Below are positions 1 to 9,779 of a stretch of DNA of 64,000 bases, piece by piece (position 1 is the stretch's first letter; each line of letters starts with the position of its first letter). Origin of the DNA: Mycobacterium colombiense (lineage in GTDB: Bacteria; Actinomycetota; Actinomycetes; Mycobacteriales; Mycobacteriaceae); the NCBI RefSeq assembly GCF_001665835.1, contig NZ_LZSX01000081.1, positions 28,474-92,473 of the forward strand, read 5' to 3'. A model generated the notes under the pieces. The model was not told the DNA's origin, ran no database searches, and was given only the letters and a program-made list of their open reading frames with translations. A program made the translations under genes and the position numbers.

Positions 1-557
1 ACCGCGGCCAGCGGTGTCGGCTGCGGCTCCACCAGCACCACGTCCACGCCCAGGCTGCGCAGGCTGGCCGCCACCTCGCAGCCGATGAACCCGGCACCGA
101 TGACGACGGCACGCTGGGCCGCCGACGCATGCTTGCGCAGCGCCATGCTTTCGTCGAAGGTCCGCAGCACGCGGATGCCCTCGAGATCCGGGATCGCCGG
201 GATGCGCCGGGGCACCAGGCCCGTGGCGATGACGAGTTCGGCGTAGCCCAGCGTGGTCCCGTCGTCCAGCGTCACCGTCTGCGCCGCGGTGTCCAGGCTG
301 CTCGCGGCCGACCCCAGTCGCAGGGTGATGTCGTTCTCGTCGTACCACTCCCGCGGTTTGAGCGCGGTGTCGTCGACCTCCTTGCGCAACACCTCTTTGG
401 ACAGTGGCGGGCGGTCGTAGGGCAGGTGCACCTCGTCGCTGACGATCGTGATGGGCCCCGAATACGCCGACTTCCGCAGCTGCTCGGCGGTGCGGGCGGC
501 GGCCAATCCGCCGCCGACGATCACGATTCCGTTGTTCGCGCTTGCGTCACTACTCAC
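1..557 (-). CDS. Ferredoxin/NAD(P)H reductase, FAD-dependent (N-terminal part only)
   Basis: Roughly the first 185 residues of a pyridine-nucleotide-disulfide-type FAD oxidoreductase; the C-terminal half lies beyond the window. A Rossmann FAD motif GGGLAAARTAEQLR sits near residue 15, and a second dinucleotide motif GAGFIGCEVAASL near residue 150 would bind NAD(P)H. This arrangement is typical of ferredoxin/rubredoxin reductases that pass electrons to a ferredoxin serving P450s. The first in-frame start is GTG at 557, and its ribosome site is weak. It lies directly downstream of the SDR gene on the same strand, matching Rv0688 next to Rv0687. The family is clear, but the redox partner cannot be read from this sequence. 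Confidence 0.85.
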   Translation of the reverse strand, partial: MSSDASANNGIVIVGGGLAAARTAEQLRKSAYSGPITIVSDEVHLPYDRPPLSKEVLRKEVDDTALKPREWYDENDITLRLGSAASSLDTAAQTVTLDDGTTLGYAELVIATGLVPRRIPAIPDLEGIRVLRTFDESMALRKHASAAQRAVVIGAGFIGCEVAASLRSLGVDVVLVEPQPTPLAA

Positions 558-582
558 GTGGAGTTCTTAGCACGATGGCCGG

Positions 583-1410
583 TCAGTACTTTAGGGCACC
601 CTTATCCACGGGGATCTGAGTGCCCGTGAGGGTGCCCGAGCCGTCGCCGGCCAGCCAGGCCACCACGTCGGCCACCTCGTCGGCCGCCATGAACCCGTTG
701 GGCTGCACCGGCATTGGCGGAAAGCTGTGCACGAAGGTGGGATGTTTGGCGAAAATCTCCATCATCGCCTCGGGCTCGATCATCGGGGTGTCCACCGAGT
801 ACGGGTGGATGGAGTTGACCCGGATGCCGAATTCGCCGAGCTCGATCGCCAGCGTGTTGGTCAGCGCCGTGAGTCCGTGTTTGCTGGCCGAATAGTGGCC
901 GTTGCCCGGGGTGGCCTTGATGCCCGCCGACGAGCTGACCACGACGATGGATCCGCCGTTTCCCGCCTCGATCATGGCGGGCACGGTGGCGCGCAGCGTG
1001 CGCCAGGTGCCGGTCAAGTTGACACCGATGACGGTGTCCCACTGTTCGTCGGTGAGCTCCCAGATGCGGCCCCAGCTCAGCACTCCCGCGTTTGCCACCA
1101 CGATGTCGAGCCGGCCGAACTGCTCGATCCCGTCGGCCACCAGATCGCGCAGCGCGGCATCGTCGCGGACGTCGACCTCGCGGGTAAGGATCTTGCGGCC
1201 CTCGTTCTCCACCAGGCGCGCGGTCTCGTCGAGGTCTTCGCGGGTGGCCGGCGTGTACGTCACGCTGGCCGATGCCGCCGCGCAGATGTCCAGCGCGATG
1301 ATGTCGGCGCCCTCGCGGGCCAGCCGCACCGCGTGCGAGCGCCCCTGCCCGCGGGCGGCCCCGGTGATGAATGCGACCCGTCCCTGCAGTGATCCCGCCT
1401 GTTCAGCCAC
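583..1410 (-). CDS. Mycofactocin-type short-chain dehydrogenase/reductase (Rv0687-like)
   Basis: Classical SDR of 275 aa, the length of Rv0687. Near the N-terminus it has the glycine-rich motif TGAARGQGRSHAVRLA, followed by the NAG motif (VVANAGVLSWG) and the catalytic Ser with YSASK. The long insert after the first beta-alpha unit (ALDICAAA to VENEGRK) is typical of the mycofactocin-coupled SDR subgroup, whose tightly held NAD(H) is thought to be recycled through mycofactocin. The substrate is unknown, probably a secondary alcohol. The GTG start has a GAAGGGG ribosome site. A KstR-like palindrome lies 50-63 bases upstream, suggesting sterol-responsive control. The gene is followed by the reductase gene at the window edge. 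Confidence 0.9.
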   Translation of the reverse strand: MAEQAGSLQGRVAFITGAARGQGRSHAVRLAREGADIIALDICAAASASVTYTPATREDLDETARLVENEGRKILTREVDVRDDAALRDLVADGIEQFGRLDIVVANAGVLSWGRIWELTDEQWDTVIGVNLTGTWRTLRATVPAMIEAGNGGSIVVVSSSAGIKATPGNGHYSASKHGLTALTNTLAIELGEFGIRVNSIHPYSVDTPMIEPEAMMEIFAKHPTFVHSFPPMPVQPNGFMAADEVADVVAWLAGDGSGTLTGTQIPVDKGALKY

Positions 1411-1459
1411 GTGTAACCCCTTCGACCGCCGTTAGACCAAGCCAGGCTAGCAGCGCAAC

Positions 1460-1473
1460 TGAAACGTGTTCTA
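1460..1473. promoter_or_regulatory. KstR-type operator (TNNAACNNGTTNNA match)
   Basis: TGAAACGTGTTCTA fits the published mycobacterial KstR consensus TnnAACnnGTTnnA at every fixed position. It sits upstream of the GTG start of the mycofactocin-type SDR, in the short space behind the SHOCT membrane gene. KstR is the TetR repressor of cholesterol catabolism. That KstR binds here is an inference from the motif and position. Confidence 0.6.
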
Positions 1474-1478
1474 ATTCA

Positions 1479-1493
1479 CCCGGCGCAGCCGGG
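1479..1493 (-). terminator. Small GC hairpin after the SHOCT membrane protein gene
   Basis: CCCGGC, a three-base loop and GCCGGG form a perfect 6-bp stem just past the stop codon at 1501. There is no T tract. It could weaken read-through into the SDR gene, but the stem is short. Confidence 0.3.
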
Positions 1494-1500
1494 CGGGCCG

Positions 1501-2334
1501 TCAGATGTCGGCGATGATCGCCGCGCGCCGGCTGGTGTATTCGGCGTCGGTCAGTGCCCCGCTGACGTGCAGATCCTGCAGCTCCTGCAGCCGTGCGGCG
1601 ATCGACGGTTCGGGCGGTGTGACGACCGCCGCCGCGGGCGCCCCGGCCGGCGCCGGCTGCGCGGCGGGGGCCTGCTGTTCGACCGCGCGGCGCACCACCG
1701 CCTGTATCTGGGCGCGCAGGGCCGGGTTCGACCGGATGTCGACCATCTGGTTGAGCGCAACGTTGTTGGCCTTGAGGATCTGCAGGATCTCCATCAACGG
1801 GCCGGCCTGCCCGCTCAGGTCGTAGGTTTGGTTGTCCTCGGCCACCGTGAACTGCGCGGGAACCAGGCCGTTGACCAAAGCGCTTCGCTCCCAGTCGATT
1901 CGGTATTCGCTGGTGGTGGGGTTGACCAGCACCACCACCTTGCGGGCGTTGAGGTTGCCGAGCCGGGTGACGCTGGCGATGACCCGGTCCTCACTGTCGA
2001 ACGGCAGGAGTCCTGGGCCCGCGATGTGCAGGTGCACCTTGACGACCTGCTGGTTGTTGACCCACGTCCCCGTCTCGGTGATCCCGGTGATCTGGGCGAG
2101 CGCCAGCACCCCGTTCTGCTCGAGCGCGGCCACCTTTGCCGACGACTTGGCGCCGTAGTTCGCCAGGGCGAGCGCGATCAGCACGTCGGCGACGGTGATC
2201 AGCAGGCCCACGTAGAACATCCACTGCAGCAGGCTGTCGAGCCCGAGGGTGAAGTACACGATCAGGAAGATCGGTCCGACCAGGCCGCCGCACAGCAAAA
2301 CCACCAACTGTGCCTTCAGGTAGCGCGCTAACAC
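1501..2334 (-). CDS. Membrane protein with C-terminal SHOCT domain (Rv0686-like)
   Basis: 277 aa. Two adjacent hydrophobic segments (about residues 11-33 and 38-61) anchor the N-terminus. A soluble middle region follows, then an Ala/Pro-rich linker near residues 218-240, and a short C-terminal helical pair (SIAARLQELQDLHVSGALTD) that fits the SHOCT domain, often an oligomerisation or targeting module. The GTG start at 2334 is preceded by AGGAGG with five bases between. It occupies the position of Rv0686 between tuf and the SDR. The molecular role is unknown. Confidence 0.75.
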   Translation of the reverse strand: MLARYLKAQLVVLLCGGLVGPIFLIVYFTLGLDSLLQWMFYVGLLITVADVLIALALANYGAKSSAKVAALEQNGVLALAQITGITETGTWVNNQQVVKVHLHIAGPGLLPFDSEDRVIASVTRLGNLNARKVVVLVNPTTSEYRIDWERSALVNGLVPAQFTVAEDNQTYDLSGQAGPLMEILQILKANNVALNQMVDIRSNPALRAQIQAVVRRAVEQQAPAAQPAPAGAPAAAVVTPPEPSIAARLQELQDLHVSGALTDAEYTSRRAAIIADI

Positions 2335-2425
2335 ATGACCCTCCTCGGCTTACTGGCGAATCCGTGTCAGATTAGCGCTAAGGGTGTCCCGACGAACGCG
2401 ATACGCGCAAACCGCGTCCGGTCCC

Positions 2426-3196
2426 CTACACCGATTCGGTGGGCACGATCGGCACCCGCTTGACCGGCGCGCCCGCCGGTTGCGCCGGGTGTGCCGGCTG
2501 CGCCGCGGCCGGGGTGGGCGCAGCGGTACGCGCCGACACCGGCATCGTGGAGGCCGGCGAGGTCTGCGGCGGCACTGCCGTCTGCATCGGCGCGGCGGTA
2601 GTTCCGGCCGGCGTCGCGACCGACGCCGCCGGCTGCACGGTGGCCGGCCCACTCGCCGGAGCGTAGGCCGGCGTCACCACCCGCGCCGCGCCGGCCGGCA
2701 TGGTGGACGAGGCCAGCGTGGCCGATCCCGCGGGAGCCGCCGCGACCGGCGTGCCGGCCGGTACCGGAGAAGCCGCGGCCGCTGCCGGCGCGACCGCCGC
2801 CGCCAGGGGTCCCGCGGGCGCGGTCGGCGCGGCAGTACCCACGGCACCGGCGCTCACCGCCGGCACCTGTGCGGCCATCGACGCCGGGGCCGCCGCGGTC
2901 TGCAAGGGCGAGGTGTTGGCGGCCTCGGCGAAGGCATACTGCGCCGCACCGCCATTCATCAGCTGGACGAACTGGCTGTGAAACGCGGCCGCCTGGGCGC
3001 TGAGCGCCTGATACACCTGGGAGTGCGCATCGAAGAGTGCGGCGATACTCGCAGACACCTCGTCGGCGCCGGGGGCCAGCACGCCCGATGTCGGACCCAA
3101 CGCGGCCACGTTGGCAGAGCTGATCGTCGACCCGATGCTGGCCAGGTCCCCCGCGGCAGCCGCGACGAATTCGGGCGACGTTTGAACGAACGACAT
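2426..3196 (-). CDS. PE family protein, no PPE partner nearby
   Basis: 256 aa. The first ~95 residues are a PE domain: it begins MSFVQTSPEFVAAAAGDLAS, keeps the SSANVAA turn, and is followed by two long helices. The rest is low-complexity Ala/Pro/Thr/Val sequence ending PTESV, unlike the Gly-Ala repeats of PE_PGRS. PE proteins are ESX (type VII) substrates, usually dimerised with a PPE protein, but no PPE gene is adjacent. ATG at 3196 is preferred over the in-frame GTG at 3202, because a GGGGAGG site lies five bases upstream of the ATG and would overlap the GTG. Confidence 0.85.
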   Translation of the reverse strand: MSFVQTSPEFVAAAAGDLASIGSTISSANVAALGPTSGVLAPGADEVSASIAALFDAHSQVYQALSAQAAAFHSQFVQLMNGGAAQYAFAEAANTSPLQTAAAPASMAAQVPAVSAGAVGTAAPTAPAGPLAAAVAPAAAAASPVPAGTPVAAAPAGSATLASSTMPAGAARVVTPAYAPASGPATVQPAASVATPAGTTAAPMQTAVPPQTSPASTMPVSARTAAPTPAAAQPAHPAQPAGAPVKRVPIVPTESV

Positions 3197-3311
3197 CGAC
3201 ACCTCCCCGCAACGCTACGGTCAGGAGAATTATGAGCAAATCCTAAACCAGCCGGAGCCGTCGCCGCATGATTTCCCCGCGTCTGTCCGGGCCGGCGCCG
3301 CTACCAAAGCA

Positions 3312-3348
3312 CAAAGCCCGGATTGCCGAGTCGGCAATCCGGGCTTTG
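3312..3348 (-). terminator. Strong hairpin terminator after tuf (end of str operon)
   Basis: A perfect 16-bp stem (CAAAGCCCGGATTGCC pairing with GGCAATCCGGGCTTTG) with a 5-base loop, starting 13 bases past the tuf stop codon. The T-tract is poor, as is common for mycobacterial terminators. Confidence 0.85.
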
Positions 3349-3360
3349 CGGCGGTTCGAA

Positions 3361-4551
<1,191 letters not shown>

Positions 4552-4659
4552 TTCTGTGTCCTCCTGGACTAGTTGGTGCTTGTTAAAGCAGTGTTGGTGT
4601 TTTCAGTTGTGCCGCGCCCAAGGCATTCCAATGACCCGGCAAGATTACTCCGCTGGCCG

Positions 4660-6765
4660 TTACTGGCCCGTCGCCTTCGCGATGATCTCCTTTGACACGT
4701 TCGCCGGCACTTCGGCGTACGAGTCGAAGACCATGGAGTAGTTCGCCCGGCCTTGGGTCTTGGACCGCAGGTCGCCGACGTAGCCGAACATCTCCGACAG
4801 CGGCACATGCGCCTTGACCACGCGCGCACCGCTCCGCTCCTCCATGGCCTGGATCTGGCCACGGCGGGAGTTCAAGTCGCCGATCACGTCGCCCATGTAG
4901 TCCTCGGGCGTGGTGACCTCGACGGCCATGATTGGTTCCAGGATGACCGGTTGCGCTTGCTGCGCAGCCTTTTTCAGCACCTGGGAACCGGCGATCTTGA
5001 ACGCCATTTCCGACGAGTCGACCTCGTGGAAGGCCCCGTCGAGCAGGGTGACCTTCAAGTTCACCAGCGGGTAGCCGGCCAGGACACCGTATTGCATGGC
5101 GTCTTGCGCACCGGCGTCGACCGATGGGATGTACTCACGCGGGATGCGGCCACCGGTGACCTTGTTCTCGAACTCGTACGTCGCACCGTCTTCGCCGTGG
5201 AACGGCTCGAGGCTGATCAGCACCTTGGCGAACTGGCCGGAGCCACCGGTCTGCTTCTTGTGGGTGAACTCGACCTTTTCCACCGTCCGCTTGATGGTCT
5301 CCTTGTAGGCGACCTGCGGCTTACCGACGTTGGCTTCGACCTTGAACTCGCGGCGCATCCGGTCCACCAGGATGTCCAGGTGCAACTCGCCCATCCCGCC
5401 GATGACGGTCTGGCCGGTCTCGGAGTCCTGGTGGACCTTGAAGGTCGGGTCCTCTTCGGCGAGTTTCTGGATCGACAGGCTCAGCTTCTCCTGGTCGCTC
5501 TTCGTCTTGGGCTCGATGGCCACCTCGATGACCGGGTCGGGAAAGGTCATCGACTCCAGCACGACCTGGTGGTTCGGGTCACTAAGGGTGTCGCCGGTGG
5601 TGGTGTCCTTGAGGCCGATCACCGCGTAGATGTGCCCGGCCGAAGCCGTCTCCACCGGGTTCTCCTTGTTGGAGTGCATCTGGAACAGCTTGCCCAGCCG
5701 CTCCTTCTTGCCCTTGGTGGCGTTGATGACCTGGCTGCCGGAGTCGACCTTGCCCGAGTAGACCCGGACGTAGGTCAGCTTGCCGAAGAACGGGTGGGTG
5801 GCGACCTTGAACGCCAGCGCGGAGAACGGCTCGTCGGTGGACGGCTTGCGCGTGATCTCCTCGTCCTCCTTGCCCGGTGCGTGGCCGACGGCCGGCGGCA
5901 CGTCCAGCGGCGAGGGCAGGTAGTCGATGACGGCGTCAAGCATCGGCTGCACGCCCTTGTTCTTGAACGCACTGCCGCACAGCACCGGGTAGGCCTCCGA
6001 GCTGATGGTCAGCTTGCGGATGGCGCCCTTGATCTCCTCGACCGTGAGTTCTTCGCCGCCGAGGTACTTCTCCAGCAGCGCCTCGTCGGTCTCGGCAACG
6101 GCCTCGAGCAGCTTGGTGCGGTACTCCTCGACCTTCTCGGCCAGCTCGGCCGGGATGTCGATGGTGTCGTAGGTTTCGCCCAGCTTCGTCTCACCGCGCC
6201 ACACCTTGGCGTTCATCTCGACCAGGTCGACGATGCCTTCGAAGTCACCCTCGGAGCCGACGGGCAGCTGAATAGGGATGACGTTGGCGCCGAGGCGCTC
6301 CTCCATGGTCCTCACGGAGAAGTAGAAGTCGGCGCCGATCTTGTCCATCTTGTTGACGAAGCAGATGCGCGGGACGTCGTACTTGTCGGCCTGCCGCCAG
6401 ACCTGCTCGGACTGCGGCTCGACACCTTCCTTGCCGTCGAAGACGGCCACGGCACCGTCGAGCACGCGCAGGCTGCGCTCCACCTCGACGGTGAAGTCGA
6501 CGTGCCCGGGGGTGTCGATGATGTTGATCTGGTTGTCTTTCCAGAAGCAGGTGGTAGCCGCGGAGGTGATGGTGATCCCCCGCTCCTGCTCCTGCTCCAT
6601 CCAGTCCATGGTGGCGGCGCCGTCATGCACCTCACCGATCTTGTAGCTGATACCGGTGTAATAGAGGATGCGCTCGGTCGTCGTCGTCTTGCCGGCGTCG
6701 ATGTGCGCCATGATGCCGATGTTGCGGACCTTGGTGAGGTCGGTCAGCACGTCCTTCTGTGCCAC
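4660..6765 (-). CDS. fusA: Elongation factor G
   Basis: 701-aa translocase GTPase that moves tRNAs and mRNA after peptide-bond formation and helps recycle ribosomes. The G1 motif AHIDAGKTT is near residue 20, followed by DTPGHVDF and NKMDKIGADF; domains II-V fill the rest. The GTG start at 6765 has only a weak GGAAGA upstream. It lies between rpsG and tuf in the str operon and corresponds to fusA1 of M. tuberculosis. Confidence 0.99.
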   Translation of the reverse strand: MAQKDVLTDLTKVRNIGIMAHIDAGKTTTTERILYYTGISYKIGEVHDGAATMDWMEQEQERGITITSAATTCFWKDNQINIIDTPGHVDFTVEVERSLRVLDGAVAVFDGKEGVEPQSEQVWRQADKYDVPRICFVNKMDKIGADFYFSVRTMEERLGANVIPIQLPVGSEGDFEGIVDLVEMNAKVWRGETKLGETYDTIDIPAELAEKVEEYRTKLLEAVAETDEALLEKYLGGEELTVEEIKGAIRKLTISSEAYPVLCGSAFKNKGVQPMLDAVIDYLPSPLDVPPAVGHAPGKEDEEITRKPSTDEPFSALAFKVATHPFFGKLTYVRVYSGKVDSGSQVINATKGKKERLGKLFQMHSNKENPVETASAGHIYAVIGLKDTTTGDTLSDPNHQVVLESMTFPDPVIEVAIEPKTKSDQEKLSLSIQKLAEEDPTFKVHQDSETGQTVIGGMGELHLDILVDRMRREFKVEANVGKPQVAYKETIKRTVEKVEFTHKKQTGGSGQFAKVLISLEPFHGEDGATYEFENKVTGGRIPREYIPSVDAGAQDAMQYGVLAGYPLVNLKVTLLDGAFHEVDSSEMAFKIAGSQVLKKAAQQAQPVILEPIMAVEVTTPEDYMGDVIGDLNSRRGQIQAMEERSGARVVKAHVPLSEMFGYVGDLRSKTQGRANYSMVFDSYAEVPANVSKEIIAKATGQ

Positions 6766-6848
6766 AGAAGTCTTCCCACTCTTTCGATTGCTTGGTTATT
6801 CGCTGTCGCTTTGCGCCCGGCCACCCTGCCATGACGCGGTTGGAGCCC

Positions 6849-7319
6849 CTACCAGCGATAGTGCGCGAAGGCGCGGTTGGCCTCGGCCATCTTGTGGGTG
6901 TCCTCGCGCCGCTTGACGGCGGCACCGAGGCCATTGCTGGCATCCAGGATCTCGTTGGCCAGCCGCTCGACCATGGTCTTCTCGCGGCGTTGCTTGGAGA
7001 AGCTGACCAACCAACGCAGGGCCAGCGTCACGGAGCGATCCGGACGCACCTCGACGGGGACCTGGTACGTAGCGCCACCGACGCGGCGGCTGCGCACCTC
7101 GAGGGAGGGCTTGACGTTGTCCATTGCGCGCTTGAGAGTGATCACGGGATCGGTACCCGTCTTTTCCCGGGCGTTTTCGAGCGCTCCATAAACAATGCGT
7201 TCGGCCAGCGATTTCTTCCCGTCCAGCAGAACCTTGTTCACCAGCTGCGTCACCAGCTGCGAGCCGTAGACCGGATCATTGACCAACGGACGCTTCGGCG
7301 CGGGCCCCTTGCGCGGCAT
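6849..7319 (-). CDS. rpsG: 30S ribosomal protein S7
   Basis: 156 aa, the usual length. It nucleates assembly of the 16S rRNA 3' domain (30S head) and lies near the E site. It begins [20 protein letters not shown] and ends AFAHYRW, typical of actinobacterial S7. Its ATG overlaps the rpsL TGA by one base (TGATG), so translation is probably coupled. Confidence 0.99.
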   Translation of the reverse strand: MPRKGPAPKRPLVNDPVYGSQLVTQLVNKVLLDGKKSLAERIVYGALENAREKTGTDPVITLKRAMDNVKPSLEVRSRRVGGATYQVPVEVRPDRSVTLALRWLVSFSKQRREKTMVERLANEILDASNGLGAAVKRREDTHKMAEANRAFAHYRW

Positions 7320-7693
7320 CAGCTCTTCTCCTTCTTGGCGCCGTAACGGCTGCGAGCCTGCTTGCGGTTCTTGACACCCTGGGTGTCGAGCGAACCGCGG
7401 ATGATCTTGTACCGGACACCGGGCAGGTCCTTCACACGACCACCGCGCACCAGCACCATCGAGTGCTCCTGCAGGTTGTGGCCCTCGCCGGGGATGTAGG
7501 CGGTGACCTCAACCTGGCTCGTCAGCTTCACGCGGGCGACCTTCCGAAGCGCCGAGTTCGGCTTCTTCGGGGTGGTGGTGTACACGCGGGTGCATACGCC
7601 ACGGCGCTGCGGGCTGCCCTTCAGGGCCGCGGTCTTGACCTTGGCGACCTTGTCGCGGCGACCCTTGCGGACCAGCTGCTGAATGGTTGGCAT
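7319..7693 (-). CDS. rpsL: 30S ribosomal protein S12
   Basis: 124 aa, part of the decoding centre. The streptomycin-resistance positions carry the sensitive residues: Lys43 (TTTPKKPNS) and Lys88 ([10 protein letters not shown]). It is the first gene of the str operon, with a 336-base space upstream to the TetR gene on the same strand. The ATG at 7693 has no strong ribosome site. Confidence 0.99.
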
Positions 7694-8029
7694 CTACCGG
7701 CTTTCTGTGTTCGTGTTCGGCATACTTCTAGCGTTTTCAAGTCTGTGTACTGCAGTTATGTCCGGGCGCATCACCCCGCGTCCGGGTGTGTCGCATGCGC
7801 TGCGCACCGGACTTGGTCCGATGCTCCGTGGACACGCGAATTCGCCCGGCATTCACTCCCTTACGGTTAGGCGCCGTAAGCCGCCAGGCACGAGGGACCA
7901 CAATACCCGCCGCCGGTCTCGCAGGTCAAAGCGACGTCGGCGCCGGCCGGGGGCTGGGGGCCGCCACCATGGGACTAGTGGCGATCGCAAGCGCGGCGGA
8001 GCCGGGCGCAGCGGGTCGCCATCATTGAA
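7694..8029 (-). other. Upstream region of the str operon (no gene)
   Basis: A 336-base gap between the TetR gene and rpsL that should hold the rpsL promoter. Open frames here have no family resemblance. A perfect 7-bp inverted repeat, CTTACGG-N7-CCGTAAG, lies at 7860-7880. I could not pick a convincing -35/-10 pair. Confidence 0.5.
7860..7880. repeat. Inverted repeat upstream of rpsL
   Basis: CTTACGG, 7-base loop, CCGTAAG. It may be a regulator site or an RNA hairpin in the leader of the str operon. Nothing else supports a function. Confidence 0.35.
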
Positions 8030-8674
8030 CTAGTAGCGTGCGCCATCGGCGGCGGTGCGCCTTTCCAGGCCGGCCGCCAGCCGCAGCACCATGTCGGAGA
8101 ACAGCGCGTCGGTGTCGATCTCGTCCATCACACCCGTCATCTCCAGCAAAACAAAGCCGTGCAGGGCGGACCAGAACTCCAGCGACGCGTGGAAGGCCGC
8201 CTCGCCGTCCAGACCGTAGGAGGACAGTACGGCGATCACCGGGGCGGCCGCGCCGCGGGTCGCGGCGGTGTACTCGGGATCGTCACCGCCGAACGGCATC
8301 CGGGTGAAGGCCGAGTAGCGGCCCGGGTGGTGGTGGGCGTAGCTGCGGTAGGCACCGGCCATCACCAGCACCGCGTCGTCGCGGGCGCGGCCCTGGCCGA
8401 CCCGGTTGAGCATCGTGATGATGTCGTCGATGACGCGGATCCGCACCGCGCGCCGCAGGTCCTCCAGGCTGTCGACGTGGTTGTACAGCGACGGCCCCTT
8501 GGTGCCCAACTGCAAGGCCAGCGCATTGATGGTCAGCGCGTCCCAGCCCTCGCGGTCCAGGAACGTCAAGGCGCCGTCGATGATCCCGTCCCGGCTGAGC
8601 TTGGCCGGACGGGAGGCGGGCCGCCCCGCGCGCTGGCGCCCGACCGCCGACGGCGGATCCGGTGGAGCTGCCAT
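8030..8674 (-). CDS. TetR-family transcriptional regulator (Rv0681-like)
   Basis: 214 aa. The N-terminal ~25 residues are Pro/Arg-rich. A TetR DNA-binding domain follows at about residues 25-75, with recognition helix region TKGPSLYNHVDSLEDL. The C-terminal ligand domain carries AFTRMPF and FWSALHGFVLLEM, typical of the TetR C-terminal (WHG-like) class. The start is ATG at 8674. It is divergent from the DUF3060 gene, and an AACTA-N7-TAGTT repeat lies between them. The ligand and targets are unknown. It shares a strand with the str operon but is 336 bases away from it. Confidence 0.9.
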   Translation of the reverse strand: MAAPPDPPSAVGRQRAGRPASRPAKLSRDGIIDGALTFLDREGWDALTINALALQLGTKGPSLYNHVDSLEDLRRAVRIRVIDDIITMLNRVGQGRARDDAVLVMAGAYRSYAHHHPGRYSAFTRMPFGGDDPEYTAATRGAAAPVIAVLSSYGLDGEAAFHASLEFWSALHGFVLLEMTGVMDEIDTDALFSDMVLRLAAGLERRTAADGARY

Positions 8675-8710
8675 GGCGTCGCCCTTCGATTGCGTGAACG
8701 GGTTGCGGTT

Positions 8711-8727
8711 AACTAATGACTCTAGTT
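8711..8727. promoter_or_regulatory. Candidate TetR operator between divergent genes
   Basis: AACTA-N7-TAGTT, a 5-bp inverted repeat 37 bases upstream of the TetR start codon. TetR regulators often repress themselves and a divergent neighbour. The arms are short, so this is tentative. Confidence 0.35.
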
Positions 8728-8870
8728 GACGCCAGTTCAGAGATTAATCTCCCGGAGGCGATATGCGCGCCCGGCAACGGAAAATAAAGTCTGCCATCGG
8801 GCAGGCAAATGCACGTAATGTCATGCTTGCCTCGTTTCGAGCAGCCGACCCGTCCAAAAGGGGGCCCGCA

Positions 8871-9248
8871 GTGAAGTGGACTACGGTCGCCGGGTCACTG
8901 GCCACCTGTCTCATCGCCGTGGTCGCCGGCGTCGCCGCCCCACCGTGGGTCGCGCAGGCCAAGAACGGCGACACCCACGTCATCGGGCAGGACATCGAGC
9001 AGACGATCGACTGCAACGACGCCACGCTGATGGTCAACGGCAGCGGCATCACCGTCACCGCGCTCGGCAACTGCTACGCCGTGACGGTGATGGGCTCGTC
9101 GAACACCGTCGTCGCCGACTCGGTGTCGCACGACATCACCGTGTACGGCTACAACCAGACGGTGTTCTACAAGAGTGGTCAGCCCGCCCTGTGGGACCGC
9201 GGCCGCGAACTGGGCATGACCAACCGGCTCCAGCAGGTGCCGGCCTAA
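8871..9248 (+). CDS. DUF3060 exported protein (Rv0680c-like)
   Basis: 125 aa from the chosen GTG. It has a signal peptide (hydrophobic residues 6-24, likely cleaved after WVAQA), then a DUF3060 domain of short beta-repeats rich in Asn/Thr/Val (GSGITVTALGNC, GSSNTVVADS). The frame is open from 8763, but GTG at 8871 has AAAAGGGGG just upstream, makes the signal peptide begin properly, and gives the length of Rv0680c. It is followed 45 bases later by a lipoprotein with the same domain, so the pair probably arose by duplication. It should sit in the cell envelope; function unknown. Confidence 0.82.
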   Translation: MKWTTVAGSLATCLIAVVAGVAAPPWVAQAKNGDTHVIGQDIEQTIDCNDATLMVNGSGITVTALGNCYAVTVMGSSNTVVADSVSHDITVYGYNQTVFYKSGQPALWDRGRELGMTNRLQQVPA

Positions 9249-9293
9249 ACCGCGGCAGCACAACATCATCCGATCGAGGGGAATCGAGGAACT

Positions 9294-9779
9294 ATGCCCG
9301 CCTACATCCGTGACCGCTCGCTGCGCCTGGCCGTGCTCGCAATGACACCGGCCGCCGCCGCCCTGGTGCTGGCCGGCTGCAGTTCGACGGCCAACCCGCC
9401 GGCGGGGTCCTCGACGACCACCACGAAGAGCAGCGCGACGACCAGCGCGGGCGCCGCGCCGACGACGGGATCGGGCGGGGCGAGCACCACCGCGTCCATC
9501 GAGATCGGCAACACGATCAACTACGGGTCGATGGGCACCACCGCCACCCTGGACTGCGCCAGCGGCAAGTCGCTGAACGTCGGCGGCTCGGACAACAACC
9601 TGACCATCACCGGCACGTGCGAGACGGCCACCGTGAGCGGCACCAACAACAAGATCACGTTCGACAAGGTGAACACGCGCATCACCGTGCTGGGGATGAA
9701 CAACACCATCACCTACAAGGACGGTGACCCCAAGGTGGACAAGATCGGCCAGAGCAACACGATCAACAAGGGCAGCTGA
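9294..9779 (+). CDS. DUF3060 lipoprotein (Rv0679c-like)
   Basis: 161 aa. The signal peptide ends in the lipobox LAGC, with lipid-modified Cys29. A Thr/Ser/Ala-rich linker (about residues 30-65) follows, then DUF3060 beta-repeats such as GGSDNNLTITG and GTNNKITFDKV. It should be anchored on the outer face of the cytoplasmic membrane. Rv0679c of M. tuberculosis is a described envelope lipoprotein. The gene is probably co-transcribed with the DUF3060 gene upstream. Confidence 0.88.
   Translation: MPAYIRDRSLRLAVLAMTPAAAALVLAGCSSTANPPAGSSTTTTKSSATTSAGAAPTTGSGGASTTASIEIGNTINYGSMGTTATLDCASGKSLNVGGSDNNLTITGTCETATVSGTNNKITFDKVNTRITVLGMNNTITYKDGDPKVDKIGQSNTINKGS

Noticed and set aside
4753..6834. 693-aa ORF opposite fusA
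   Set aside because: Shadow frame of fusA, low-complexity Leu/Asp/His-rich composition.
7683..8033. Plus-strand ORFs in the rpsL upstream region
   Set aside because: Arg/Pro-rich composition with no homology signal; the region is more likely regulatory.
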